Source: Gammaproteobacteria bacterium
Lineage (GTDB): Bacteria; Pseudomonadota; Gammaproteobacteria; GCA-001735895
DNA length: 45,236 bases
Direction: 5' to 3'
NCBI GenBank assembly: GCA_030066085.1
Contig: JASJCI010000012.1
Coordinates: 1 to 45,236, forward strand
The notes under the pieces were generated by a model. That model worked only from the letters and a program-made list of their open reading frames with translations. It was not told the origin of the DNA and made no database searches. Both the position numbers and the translations under genes were made by a program. Below, in pieces: positions 33,207 to 41,849 of the stretch. Each line of letters begins with the position of its first letter. Position 1 is the first letter of the stretch.

Positions 33207-34090
33207 CAGGCGCGCAGTTCCCGTCCGGTAAGCTCGAGAAACAGGTCCTCGAGGTTGCGTGCGCGAATCCGCAGGTGGTCCAGCGGAATATCGTGGTGCA
33301 GCAGTTGCTCGATCGTGGCGTTGACGTCGCCGGTAACGATATGCGCGGCGTCGTTGCGGTAGGTCGCCTCGAATTCGCGCTCGCCGATCTCGGGCGGCAT
33401 ATCGCTCTGGCGCAGCTGCACGACGACGTCGTTGAAGTGGGCCGCCAGCAGCGCGTCGGGCTTGTCGTGCGCGATCACGCGGCCGTGATCCATGATCGCG
33501 ATCTCGTCGCAAAGCTCGTAGGCTTCCTCCATGTAGTGCGTGGTCAGCAGGATGGTCGCGCCCTGCTCCTTGATGCGCTGCACCTCGTGCCACAGGTTGC
33601 GCCGCGACTGCGGATCGAGCCCGGTAGTGGGCTCGTCGAGAAACAGGATTTGCGGCCGGTTGATCAGCGCGATCGCGAGCAGCAGGCGCTGCTTCTGCCC
33701 ACCCGACAGGCGGCGCGTGTCCTGCCCGAGGAATTCGTGCAGCGCAAAGCGGTCGGCGAGGTCGTCGATGGGGTAGCTGTCGGGATAAAAGCGGCTGAAC
33801 TGCAGCAGGATCTCGCGCACGGTAACGAAGTCCTGCAGCGCGGTAGTCTGGAACATGATGCCGGCCTGGTTGCGGAACTCGCGATCCAGCGGCTGCCCGC
33901 GGTAGAGAATGCTGCCTTCGTCCGGCAGCTTGATACCCTCCATCATTTCGATCGTGGTGGTCTTGCCGGCGCCATTGGGGCCGAGCAGGCCGAAACAGCT
34001 GCCCTCATGGATATCGAAACTGACGCCGTCGACGGCGGTCAGCGAGCCGAATCGTTTGACCAGGTTGGCAACTTGCAGAATGACGGGCAT
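33206..34090 (-). CDS. ABC transporter ATP-binding protein
   Basis: The 294-residue protein has the Walker A motif GPNGAGKT (37-44), a Q-loop (IMFQTTALQDFVTV), signature LSGGQKQR, Walker B ILFLDEPTTGLD and the H-loop LTTHYMEEA. The C-terminal extension of about 70 residues is typical of ABC-2 (DrrA/NodI-like) ATPases. The start is ATG 34090. It heads a run of four transport genes (33206 to 29515) with gaps of at most four bases. Confidence 0.93.
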   Translation of the reverse strand: MPVILQVANLVKRFGSLTAVDGVSFDIHEGSCFGLLGPNGAGKTTTIEMMEGIKLPDEGSILYRGQPLDREFRNQAGIMFQTTALQDFVTVREILLQFSRFYPDSYPIDDLADRFALHEFLGQDTRRLSGGQKQRLLLAIALINRPQILFLDEPTTGLDPQSRRNLWHEVQRIKEQGATILLTTHYMEEAYELCDEIAIMDHGRVIAHDKPDALLAAHFNDVVVQLRQSDMPPEIGEREFEATYRNDAAHIVTGDVNATIEQLLHHDIPLDHLRIRARNLEDLFLELTGRELRA

Positions 34091-34157
34091 GGGTATCTCG
34101 CGAACGCGCGCCAAGTATATACACGGCGGCAGGGCAAGACTACCGCCCCGGGGGAGG

Positions 34158-34186
34158 TAGGCAGACGCCTGCGGGCGGCTTATACT
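34158..34186 (+). promoter_or_regulatory. Candidate promoter for a leaderless ligase mRNA
   Basis: TAGGCA (34158-34163) and TATACT (34181-34186) are 17 bases apart, and the -10 box ends seven bases before the ATG at 34194. GGAG next to the ATG is too close to act as a normal ribosome site. Confidence 0.45.
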
Positions 34187-34193
34187 GCGGAGC

Positions 34194-35621
34194 ATGGGCG
34201 AGGAAATCCAGCAGACACACTTCGAACAGGCCGACTACGACCGCTTCCAGCAGCGTCTCGAAGCCGAAACCGAGCATTTGCGCGGCCTGTTCGCGCAACA
34301 TGCGTTCGACAACGACAGCCGGATGCTGGGTTACGAGCTCGAACTGTGCCTGGCCGACGATGCCGGCAACCCCGCCTGCAACAACACCGAGGTAATCGCC
34401 GCAACCGGCAATCCGCTGTTCACCTCGGAACTGGCCAAGTTCAATCTCGAGATCAACGGCAATCCATTCCCCTTCGAGGGCGACGTCTTCGCCCGCGTCG
34501 CAACCGACCTGTACGACCTGTTCGACCAGGCCGAGAAGGCCGCCGATCGCTGCGGCGCCCGCGTCGCCATGTTCGGCGTGTTCCCGAGCGTCGGCCCCGA
34601 ACATCTCGAGCCCGAGGGCTTCATGACCGAGCTGCATCGCTACGACCAGCTCAACAACCAGCTGCTGTCGATGCGCGGGCAGCCGATCCAGCTGCATCTC
34701 GAAGGTGAAGACATCCTCGATATCGAGAAGAACGACGTCATGCTCGAGGCGCTCGCAACCTCGCTGCAAATCCACCTGCAGCTGCCTTACGACGAGATCG
34801 TGCCGGCCTACAACGCCGGCCTGTGGTCGAGCATGCTGGTGCTGGCGGCGACCGCCAACTCGCCACTGGTACTGGGCAAATGCTGCTGGCAGGAATCGCG
34901 CATCGGTATTTTCAAGCAGGCAGTGGACACGCGTAACCCGCAGGAAATCGCTGATCACATCATTCCGCGTGTACATCTCGGCAAGCGCTACATCGATTCC
35001 ATGCTCGACCTGTTCGAGGACAACTTTTATTACAGCCCGATCCTGCCCGAGGTACTCGAGGATCGACCGATCGAGGACCTGCACCACCTGCAGCTGCACA
35101 ACGGCACGATCTGGCGCTGGGTCCGGCCGATCGTCGCGCGCAACGGCGCCGGTGACTACCACCTGCGCCTCGAGCTGCGCGTGGCGCCGTCGGGACCGAC
35201 GCTGGCCGATACGCTGGCCAACATCGTGTTCTACGTCGGCCTGACCGAGGGTTTGAAACAATACGGCGACGACCTCAAGCGAGTCCCCTATCCCACGCTC
35301 GAAACCGACTTCTACCGCGCCGCGCGTCGCGGCCTCGGCGCCGAAGTCCACTGGATCGACGGCAGCGAACTGCCGTTGAAGCAGGCGCTGCTGGAACGCG
35401 CCATTCCGCTGGCACGCGATACTTTCGCCGCGGCCGGCATCGGCGGTACGGACCCCTGGCTGGATATCATCACCGAGCGGGTCGAGCGCGAAGCCACCGG
35501 TGCGCACTGGATTCGCAATCACTGGCATCGCTTCGGTGACGCGTCGCGCCTGGTGCGCGACTACCTCGCGCAGGCCGGCCGCAACGAGCCGGTCCACCTG
35601 TGGCGGGATCCCGGCGCATGA
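34194..35621 (+). CDS. Glutamate-cysteine ligase family (GCS2-type) carboxylate-amine ligase
   Basis: The 475-residue protein has the GCS2 core: GYELELCLADDAG, AKFNLEINGNPFPFEG, LSMRGQPIQLHLEG, LQIHLQLPYDEIVPAYNAG and HLRLELRVAPSGPTLADTLAN. Family members join an amino acid carboxylate to an amine with ATP. It is longer than YbdK (372 residues) and is probably not a true GshA. The stop overlaps the M14 gene as ATGA, a coupling that suggests ligase and deacylase act on the same compound class. Confidence 0.85.
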   Translation: MGEEIQQTHFEQADYDRFQQRLEAETEHLRGLFAQHAFDNDSRMLGYELELCLADDAGNPACNNTEVIAATGNPLFTSELAKFNLEINGNPFPFEGDVFARVATDLYDLFDQAEKAADRCGARVAMFGVFPSVGPEHLEPEGFMTELHRYDQLNNQLLSMRGQPIQLHLEGEDILDIEKNDVMLEALATSLQIHLQLPYDEIVPAYNAGLWSSMLVLAATANSPLVLGKCCWQESRIGIFKQAVDTRNPQEIADHIIPRVHLGKRYIDSMLDLFEDNFYYSPILPEVLEDRPIEDLHHLQLHNGTIWRWVRPIVARNGAGDYHLRLELRVAPSGPTLADTLANIVFYVGLTEGLKQYGDDLKRVPYPTLETDFYRAARRGLGAEVHWIDGSELPLKQALLERAIPLARDTFAAAGIGGTDPWLDIITERVEREATGAHWIRNHWHRFGDASRLVRDYLAQAGRNEPVHLWRDPGA

Positions 35622-36640
35622 TGGATTCGTTCGACCGGCTGCATGGCCTGCCGGACGGCTTCTTCGATATCAGCTGCGAGACCATTCGCAGCCTGTTTCC
35701 GAATCCTTCGCTGGTGCAAATCGACGGCGCCGACCGGCGCGTGCTGTTCGTGTCGATCCTGCTGCACGGCAACGAGTGCACCGGCCTGCAAGCCATGCAG
35801 CAGCTGCTGGCGAAGTACCGCGACGGCCTGCCACGCTCGCTGCTGCTGTTCGTCGGCAACGTGCGCGCGGCCGAGGCCAACCTGCGCTACCTGCCTGAAC
35901 AGGTCGACTACAACCGCTGCTGGCCCGGCACCCACCTGGAGTCGAGCCCGACTTCGCAGATGATGCAGCGCATTACCGAAATCGTGCACGGCCTGGAACC
36001 CTTCGCCGCGGTCGACATCCACAATAACACCGGCAAGAACCCGCACTATGCCTGCATCACCGACCCGGTGCCGGTCAACCAGAACCTCGCCGCGCGTTTC
36101 AACCGCGTGGCAATGGTGTTCCACCATCCCGGCGTCAGCACCATGGCCTTCGACGGCATTTGCCCGGCGATCACGCTCGAGTGCGGCCTGCCCGGCAGCC
36201 CGGCCGGTATTTCCCACGCGGTTCGCTTCGTCGACGACTTGCTGAATCTCGATCAATTGCCTGCGCGTGCGCCGACGCGCAACGAGCTGCACCTGGTCGA
36301 ATCGCACCTGAGCCTGATGGTGCGCGACGACATCAGCGTCGCTTTCGACCTCGAGGCCGACGCCGACCTGCGCTTCGTGCCCGACTTCGAAGATCGCAAC
36401 TTCACCCTGTTCGATCCGCACGAGGTGTTCGGCTACACTCGCGTCGCGCGCCCGCTGCTGATCACCGACAGCGACGATCACGACGTTACCGACGAAATCA
36501 TGCGGGTCGAGGACGGTCGGATCTTTCTCAATAACACGATGATGCCGGCGATGATCACGCGCGACCAGCTCGTGATCCGGCAGGATTGCCTGTGCCACCT
36601 GCTACAGGACTACCTGCCCTACCACGATACCGAGCTGTAA
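35618..36640 (+). CDS. M14 family zinc deacylase (succinylglutamate desuccinylase/aspartoacylase-like)
   Basis: The 340-residue protein has the zinc ligands H and E of LLHGNECTGL, a third His in AVDIHNNTGKNPHYAC, and the catalytic Glu in ITLECGLPGSP. This is the M14/AstE-aspartoacylase pattern for removing an acyl group from an amino acid. A C-terminal beta domain of about 100 residues follows. Two ATGs lie in tandem (35618, 35621); the first overlaps the ligase stop. The rest of an ast operon is absent, so the substrate need not be succinylglutamate. Confidence 0.85.
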   Translation: MMDSFDRLHGLPDGFFDISCETIRSLFPNPSLVQIDGADRRVLFVSILLHGNECTGLQAMQQLLAKYRDGLPRSLLLFVGNVRAAEANLRYLPEQVDYNRCWPGTHLESSPTSQMMQRITEIVHGLEPFAAVDIHNNTGKNPHYACITDPVPVNQNLAARFNRVAMVFHHPGVSTMAFDGICPAITLECGLPGSPAGISHAVRFVDDLLNLDQLPARAPTRNELHLVESHLSLMVRDDISVAFDLEADADLRFVPDFEDRNFTLFDPHEVFGYTRVARPLLITDSDDHDVTDEIMRVEDGRIFLNNTMMPAMITRDQLVIRQDCLCHLLQDYLPYHDTEL

Positions 36641-36653
36641 CCGGGCTCCGGCG

Positions 36654-37445
36654 TTAGCGCACGGAAAAGGTCAGGCTGGCCCAGAAACTTTCGAAATCGA
36701 CGTCCGCGCCCGGCGCCGCCGGCAGCAGCTTGACCGCGTTGACCAGCCAGGTTCCGGCACAGTCGAGCTCGATGGAGCCTCGCCCGTCGGCGTCGCTGCG
36801 CAAACGTTGCTGAACCTCCGGCCGCCGGGCGCAAAATGCCTTGATCAGCAGACCCTCGGCCGGTTCGCCCTCCCAGGTCAGGCGCAAATCCAGGCGATCG
36901 CCAACGGACTTTTCGTAGGGATCCTGCAGGCTGTGGAGCTCGATGCGGAAACCGTAGTCCTGCCGCCAGAGACCGGGTCCGGAATCGCCAGCCCGCACCA
37001 GCGCCTTGGCGTAACGGGTGTAGTGTTCGGCGATATCACGCGAACCCGGCGGCAGCGAGACCGGCATCAGCCCCTCTTCCTCGAGGTAGGCAATAAACTT
37101 GTCGCGCTCGAAGGGACCGAACTGGCGCACGCTCTGGTAACCGACGACGAAGGTTCCGGGCGGGGTTTCCTCGATGATACCGGCCGGGATGCGTCCCATT
37201 TCACCGGGCACGTCGACGCGGCCGCCGTCACGGGTGTAGCTAAATTCGGTGTAGCGCGCGAAAATATTGGGCATGGAATCACCGACCAGTTGCTGACCGA
37301 CGTGCAGGCTGATCTCGACGGCTTCATCGTCCGCGGCGATCCAGGGCTGCGCCTGCAGCCAGAATTCGTGCGCGTGCAGCGAGCTGCACACGCTCACCAG
37401 TAACGCGGCCGGGAGAGCGCGCATTGATTTTGCAAAGAACGGCAT
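36654..37445 (-). CDS. DUF4198 family periplasmic protein
   Basis: The 263-residue protein has a signal peptide ending SLHAHEFWLQ, and AHEFWLQ is the DUF4198 start. A Greek-key-like beta domain follows (LRLTWEGEPAEGLLIKAFC ... GSIELDCAGTWLVNAVKL). DUF4198 proteins are linked to Ni or Co uptake and often accompany HupE or CbiM-type permeases, as here. ATG 37445 is preceded by AGGAG at ideal distance; ATG 37424 is an internal alternative. With ATG 37445 the first codons overlap the first codons of the divergent HupE gene by 22 bases. Confidence 0.85.
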   Translation of the reverse strand: MPFFAKSMRALPAALLVSVCSSLHAHEFWLQAQPWIAADDEAVEISLHVGQQLVGDSMPNIFARYTEFSYTRDGGRVDVPGEMGRIPAGIIEETPPGTFVVGYQSVRQFGPFERDKFIAYLEEEGLMPVSLPPGSRDIAEHYTRYAKALVRAGDSGPGLWRQDYGFRIELHSLQDPYEKSVGDRLDLRLTWEGEPAEGLLIKAFCARRPEVQQRLRSDADGRGSIELDCAGTWLVNAVKLLPAAPGADVDFESFWASLTFSVR

Positions 37446-38563
37446 TTCGGCTCCTGTCCTGCCTGCTGTTGAGCGTCGCCTGCGCCGACCTCGCGGCGCA
37501 CGAACTGCGCCCGGCGATCGTCGACATTCACCTGCCAGAGCACGCGCAGGTCGAGCTGCGGCTGGAACTCAACCTGGAATCCGTGCTGGCCGGCATCGGC
37601 GCCGAGCATCGCGATACCGACGACGCGCCGAGCGCACAATTCTACCGCTCGCTGCGGGAACTGTCTGCAGCCGAGCTGGAGCAGCGGTTGCGCGACTTCG
37701 AACCCGGCCTGAGCGATCAGCTGACGCTCGAATTCGATAACGGGCCGGCAAGGCTCGAGCTGCTCAGGGTCGAGATACCAGCAGTCGGCGACACGCGCCT
37801 GTCGAGGACCAGCGGCATCGTCTACCGCGCCGCGGTTCCCGCCGGCGCAGAGCGACTGCGCTGGCGCTTCGCCGAAGCCCATGGCGACAGCCTCGTGCGC
37901 ATCCATCCGCCGGGAGGCGACGAAGCACGCGGTTACTGGCTAACAGCTGGACAGTCCAGCGACTGGATCGACCTGCGCGAGGTTACGCCGCCGCGCGGCG
38001 CGCTTGAGGTCAGCCTCGAGTACCTCGCGATCGGCTATCGCCACATCGTCCCGCTCGGTCTCGACCACGTGCTGTTCGTGCTCGGCCTGTTCCTGCTCAG
38101 CACCCGCTTGCGGCCGCTGATCTGGCAGGTCAGCGCGTTTACCGTTGCGCACACCATCACGCTGGCCCTGACGCTGTTCGGCGTGCTGTCGCTGTCGCCG
38201 GCCGTGGTCGAACCGCTGATTGCACTGTCGATCGTCTACGTCGGCATCGAAAATCTCTACAGCGATAAACCACGTCCATGGCGGGTGCTGGTGGTATTTG
38301 CATTCGGCCTGCTGCACGGCATGGGTTTTGCCGGCATCCTGACCTCTTTCGGCCTCGCGCCGGCGGAAACGGTCAATGCGCTGATCAGTTTCAACGTCGG
38401 CGTCGAGCTGGGCCAGCTCAGCGTGCTGGCGGTCGCCTGGCTGCTGTGCCTGCCGCTGCTGCGTGACCCGGCGCGGTTTCGCCAGCTGGTCAGCCGGCCG
38501 GGGTCGATCGCGATCGCGGCGGTCGGCGCCTGGTGGTTATGGGAGCGGATTTTCGGCGGCTGA
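37424..38563 (+). CDS. HupE/UreJ family membrane protein with periplasmic domain
   Basis: The 379-residue protein has a signal peptide (to about residue 26, AAHELRP), a periplasmic domain of about 170 residues, then six to seven helices with HupE/UreJ motifs: IVPLGLDHVLFVLGLFLLS, FTVAHTITLALTLFG, YVGIENLYSD and FGLLHGMGFAGIL. His residues in these helices are the usual metal path. The start is TTG 37424 with GGGAGAG upstream; TTG 37430 is an alternative. It is divergent from DUF4198 and probably part of a transition-metal import pair, metal unknown. Confidence 0.87.
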   Translation: MILQRTAFRLLSCLLLSVACADLAAHELRPAIVDIHLPEHAQVELRLELNLESVLAGIGAEHRDTDDAPSAQFYRSLRELSAAELEQRLRDFEPGLSDQLTLEFDNGPARLELLRVEIPAVGDTRLSRTSGIVYRAAVPAGAERLRWRFAEAHGDSLVRIHPPGGDEARGYWLTAGQSSDWIDLREVTPPRGALEVSLEYLAIGYRHIVPLGLDHVLFVLGLFLLSTRLRPLIWQVSAFTVAHTITLALTLFGVLSLSPAVVEPLIALSIVYVGIENLYSDKPRPWRVLVVFAFGLLHGMGFAGILTSFGLAPAETVNALISFNVGVELGQLSVLAVAWLLCLPLLRDPARFRQLVSRPGSIAIAAVGAWWLWERIFGG

Positions 38564-38701
38564 AGCGCCCGTCTTACCCGCAGCGAGCGAGACTGGTACG
38601 GGGTAGAAAGGTCGCGGCGCGGTAATCCAGGGCAGGATTGACGTTCGCCTTGCGGTCGATTCGAATGCTAAGCTCTGCCGCGCACTCAACGAGAACCCGA
38701 G

Positions 38702-40765
38702 ATGACCCGAGATCCGCGCTACGACATTCTCTTCGAACCGATGCCAATTGGCCCGGTCACGGCGAAGAACCGGTTTTACCAGGTGCCGCACTGCACCGGG
38801 CTCGGCTGGCTGCGGCCACGCATGGTAGCGGCGCTGCGCGGCATGAAGGCCGAAGGCGGCTGGGGCGTGGTGTGCACCGAGTACTGCTCGATTCATCCGG
38901 CTTCCGACGATCTGCCGCATCCCTACGCGTCACTGTGGGACGATGGCGACGTGCGTGCGCACGCGCTCATGACCGAGCAAGTGCATGAACACGGTGCGCT
39001 GGCCGGCGCCGAACTATGGGTCGGCGGTGCGCGTTCGGCCAACCTGTTTACCCGCGAGGTTGCAATGGATGTCGACCACCTGCCCAACTCGGTCGGCTTC
39101 CCGTACCAGGCACGCCGCATGGACCGCGCGGATATTCGCGAACTGCGGCGCTGGCACCGTAACGCCGCGCTGCGCGCGCGGCAGGCCGGCTTCGATATCG
39201 TCTACGTCTACGCCACGCATCACTACCTGCTGGCGCATTTCCTCGACGCGAAAACCAACACCCGCACCGACGAGTACGGCGGTTCGCTGGAAAACCGCGT
39301 GCGCCTGGTGCGCGAACTGATCGAGGAGACGAAGGACGCGGTCGGCGACACCTGCGCGGTCGCGCTGCGTTTTTCCGCCGACCAGCAGGGCAGCGACGAC
39401 GAGCCGATTATCGGCGAACAGCGCGACATGATCGAGATGCTCGCCGAACTGCCGGACCTGTGGGACGTCAACATCCAGGACTACTCGCGCGAAATGGGTG
39501 CCTCGCGCTTCATTCGCGAGGGTTCGCTGGAAGCCTACATGTCGTACGTCAAATCGGTCACCAGCAAACCCGTGGTCACCGTGGGGCGTTTCACCTCGCC
39601 TGATACCATGGTGTCGCAGATCAACCGCGGTATCGTCGATTTTATCGGCGCCGCGCGGCCATCGATCGCCGACCCCTTCCTGCCGCAAAAGATCGAGCAG
39701 GGCCGCATCGACGACATCCGCGAATGTATCGGCTGCAACATCTGTTACACCGGCGACAGTACGGCCACGCCGATCCGCTGCACGCAAAACCCGACCATGA
39801 GCGAGGAGTGGCGTCTCGGCTGGCACCCGGAAAAGATCGAGCCCAGGGCATCCGATTCATCGGTGCTGGTAGTCGGCGCCGGTCCCGCCGGTCTCGAGGC
39901 CACGCGCGCACTCGGCCTGCGCGGCTACCCGGTCATGCTGGCCGAGGCCGATACCACCCTGGGCGGGCGCGTTACGCTGGAATCTGAGCTGCCGGGGCTC
40001 GGCGAGTGGGCGCGCGTGCGCAATTACCGGGTGCAGCAGATCCAGTCGATGGCCAACGTGGAGGTTTACCCGGCCAACCGTCTCGGTGCCGAGGACGTGC
40101 TCGCGATGGAAGCCGATCACGTCGTGCTTGCAACCGGCGCCCGCTGGCTGGCGGATGGCCGCGGGTTGTACAACAAGACAGCTATCGCAAACTTCGGGCC
40201 AGGGGAGCGAATTTTCACGCCCGACGACATCATGCGCGGTCGCCTGCCGGCCGGCCCGACGCTGGTTTACGACGATGATCGCTACTACATGGCAAGCGTC
40301 ATCGCCGAGCTGCTGCGTCTCAGGGACGTGCCGGTCACCCTGGTTACCCCCGAAAACTACGTTTCGAGCTGGGGCGGCAAGACCGGCGAGCAGGCTCGCA
40401 TCCAGCGACGCATGATCGAACTGGGCGTGGATATCGTCACCGCGCACGGCCTGGTCGGCTACGATGGCGGCGAGGCGCAGCTCGAGTGCGCGTACAGCGG
40501 GGCGATTCAAAAGCGCGCGGCCGAAGCGGTGGTCACCGTGACGCTGCGCGTTCCCGACGACGCGCTGTACCACGAGGTCGAAGAGCTGCTCGAGGACTTC
40601 GACGGTCCGCGTCCGCGGTCAGTGACGCGCATCGGCGATTGCCTCGCACCGGCGATCATCGCCGGCGCGGTTTATGCCGGCCATCGTTACGCGCGCGAAC
40701 TCGATGCCGAGGTCGACCCCGACCATCGCATGAAGCATGACCGGGTGTTCTTCGACGATGTCTAG
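38702..40765 (+). CDS. TMADH-like flavoprotein dehydrogenase (Fe-S, FMN and ADP-binding domains)
   Basis: The 687-residue protein aligns along its length with trimethylamine dehydrogenase. An N-terminal TIM barrel has C31 in NRFYQVPHC (site of 6-S-cysteinyl FMN in TMADH) and the Tyr/His pair in VYVYATHHY. A [4Fe-4S] site follows at C342-x2-C345-x2-C348-x11-C360, then FAD/ADP-type Rossmann folds (VLVVGAGPAGLEATRALG). Of the substrate cage only the first Tyr (Y61) is kept. The TMADH Trp264 region is three residues shorter here, and the Trp355 position is Asp 352. The substrate is thus probably not trimethylamine. The electron acceptor would be an ETF, not encoded here. Confidence 0.85.
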   Translation: MTRDPRYDILFEPMPIGPVTAKNRFYQVPHCTGLGWLRPRMVAALRGMKAEGGWGVVCTEYCSIHPASDDLPHPYASLWDDGDVRAHALMTEQVHEHGALAGAELWVGGARSANLFTREVAMDVDHLPNSVGFPYQARRMDRADIRELRRWHRNAALRARQAGFDIVYVYATHHYLLAHFLDAKTNTRTDEYGGSLENRVRLVRELIEETKDAVGDTCAVALRFSADQQGSDDEPIIGEQRDMIEMLAELPDLWDVNIQDYSREMGASRFIREGSLEAYMSYVKSVTSKPVVTVGRFTSPDTMVSQINRGIVDFIGAARPSIADPFLPQKIEQGRIDDIRECIGCNICYTGDSTATPIRCTQNPTMSEEWRLGWHPEKIEPRASDSSVLVVGAGPAGLEATRALGLRGYPVMLAEADTTLGGRVTLESELPGLGEWARVRNYRVQQIQSMANVEVYPANRLGAEDVLAMEADHVVLATGARWLADGRGLYNKTAIANFGPGERIFTPDDIMRGRLPAGPTLVYDDDRYYMASVIAELLRLRDVPVTLVTPENYVSSWGGKTGEQARIQRRMIELGVDIVTAHGLVGYDGGEAQLECAYSGAIQKRAAEAVVTVTLRVPDDALYHEVEELLEDFDGPRPRSVTRIGDCLAPAIIAGAVYAGHRYARELDAEVDPDHRMKHDRVFFDDV

Positions 40766-40850
40766 TCAGACACGAGCCTGTACGCTGCGCAAGCAGCACG
40801 AGGTGCGCCAGCGACTGCAACAGCTGCGGCAACCCGGACAGCCCGCTTAG
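40758..40850 (+). CDS. Possible 30-residue basic peptide overlapping the dehydrogenase stop
   Basis: ATG 40758 overlaps the TAG of the dehydrogenase gene and opens a 30-codon frame (MSSQTRACTLRKQHEVRQRL...) ending at TAG 40848. The frame is rich in Arg and Gln with GC-rich third positions. There is no family, and chance is a fair explanation. Confidence 0.2.
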   Translation: MSSQTRACTLRKQHEVRQRLQQLRQPGQPA

Positions 40851-40890
40851 GCACGGGCTCGCAACCCTGACACCGCGAGGCCAGACAGCC

Positions 40891-41223
40891 ATGTTTCACA
40901 TGCTTTCCTGCTTCAATCTCAAGCCCGGTGAAGATATCGCGACCTTCGCGGCAGCTTACGCCAGCTTCGTCGACGAGATGCGGGCGCTCGACCTGGTCGC
41001 CAGCACCGGTCCGATCGGCCAGCGGCAAAACGACACGCCGATGGACACCGACGACGAACGCAACCATGCCTATTTCGTCGTCATGTCGTTTCGCGAGCGC
41101 GCCCAGGTCGACGCCGCCTATGCCCACATCGAGCAGCATTTCGGCCCGAGCAACGCGGCCCACGACAGGGTTCACGCGCGCGTGGTCGACCCGGTTTTCA
41201 TCTGCTGGCAGGACCTCCCCTGA
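40891..41223 (+). CDS. Small Dabb/ferredoxin-fold-like protein (DUF6614-like)
   Basis: The 110-residue protein has a beta-alpha-beta pattern repeated twice: FHMLSCFNLKPGEDIATFAAAYASFVDEMRAL, then HAYFVVMSFRERAQVDAAYAHIEQ. This fits a dimeric alpha/beta barrel, and I would place it near DUF6614 with moderate certainty. It lies 125 bases downstream of the TMADH-like gene on the same strand and could serve the same pathway. No clear ribosome site; function unknown. Confidence 0.65.
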   Translation: MFHMLSCFNLKPGEDIATFAAAYASFVDEMRALDLVASTGPIGQRQNDTPMDTDDERNHAYFVVMSFRERAQVDAAYAHIEQHFGPSNAAHDRVHARVVDPVFICWQDLP

Positions 41224-41456
41224 CATTTAATCAGAGACAGCCCCCGATTTGCGATATCCAGCTGCCGGAAGGATCCCGGCTGGACCTTGCCCATCATCGT
41301 GACGAACCCGAGTGGTGGTTTGGTCGGACTGTCCTCGAGATCCTGACGGCGTTGTTATCGGTTATCGCCTCGAGCCTGGTATACCTAGCTTTACTCGGCA
41401 GGTGGAAGCCAGGTGAGCGAGGAGTGGTGCAGGGAGATAAGAACGCGCCCATTTAA
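41223..41456 (+). other. Open frame without a normal start, encoding a membrane-like segment
   Basis: From the end of the previous gene a frame stays open to TAA 41454 and would encode LPEGSRLDLAHHRDEPEWWF, then a hydrophobic stretch (LEILTALLSVIASSLVYLALLG) and RWKPGERG. No ATG, GTG or TTG is available in frame; CTG 41220 is the only close candidate. It could be a gene remnant, a frameshifted extension of the small gene, or chance. It overlaps the end of the minus-strand SnoaL-like gene. Confidence 0.25.
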
Positions 41457-41849
41457 CTTGTGATAGGCAAACGTGTAATCGGCGCGGGTCGCATTGCCGT
41501 CCCCGTCAATGAACGTGTAGTGGCCCATGTCCTTGTACCCTAGTCCGCCCGCCTTCAGAATCGGACCGGCCGCACTCTGAAATTCCACCCGCTTCCAGCC
41601 ACGTTTGAGAAAACCGTGGTCATGGGGATAAGTCGGATCACCGCCGACGAAATAGGACCTTGTTCCCGCACGATCCAGCCTGATCACATCGGCCAGGGTA
41701 GGCTTGAACAGCAGCGGCTCGTCCGGTGTACCAAAATCGTAGAGATCCAGGAGTTGATCTATGTCCTGTTCGACGACACATTTTGCCCAGGCGCGTTGTG
41801 CGGCAATGACCTCGGCTTTTGTCATGGGCTCAAAAATGCGTTCGGTCAT
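41391..41849 (-). CDS. SnoaL/NTF2-like protein
   Basis: The 152-residue protein begins MTERIFEPMTKAEVIAAQRAWAKCVVEQD. It continues with LLFKPTLADVIRLDRAGTRSYFVGGDPTYPHDHGFLKRGWKRVEF and ends LISLHHSSLTWLP, a cone-shaped NTF2-like fold of the kind often mislabelled phosphoribosyl-AMP cyclohydrolase in databases. Such proteins bind small ligands or dimerise; activity unknown. The start at 41849 has AAGGAA close upstream. The gene begins the AT-richer stretch. Confidence 0.75.
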   Translation of the reverse strand: MTERIFEPMTKAEVIAAQRAWAKCVVEQDIDQLLDLYDFGTPDEPLLFKPTLADVIRLDRAGTRSYFVGGDPTYPHDHGFLKRGWKRVEFQSAAGPILKAGGLGYKDMGHYTFIDGDGNATRADYTFAYHKLNGRVLISLHHSSLTWLPPAE

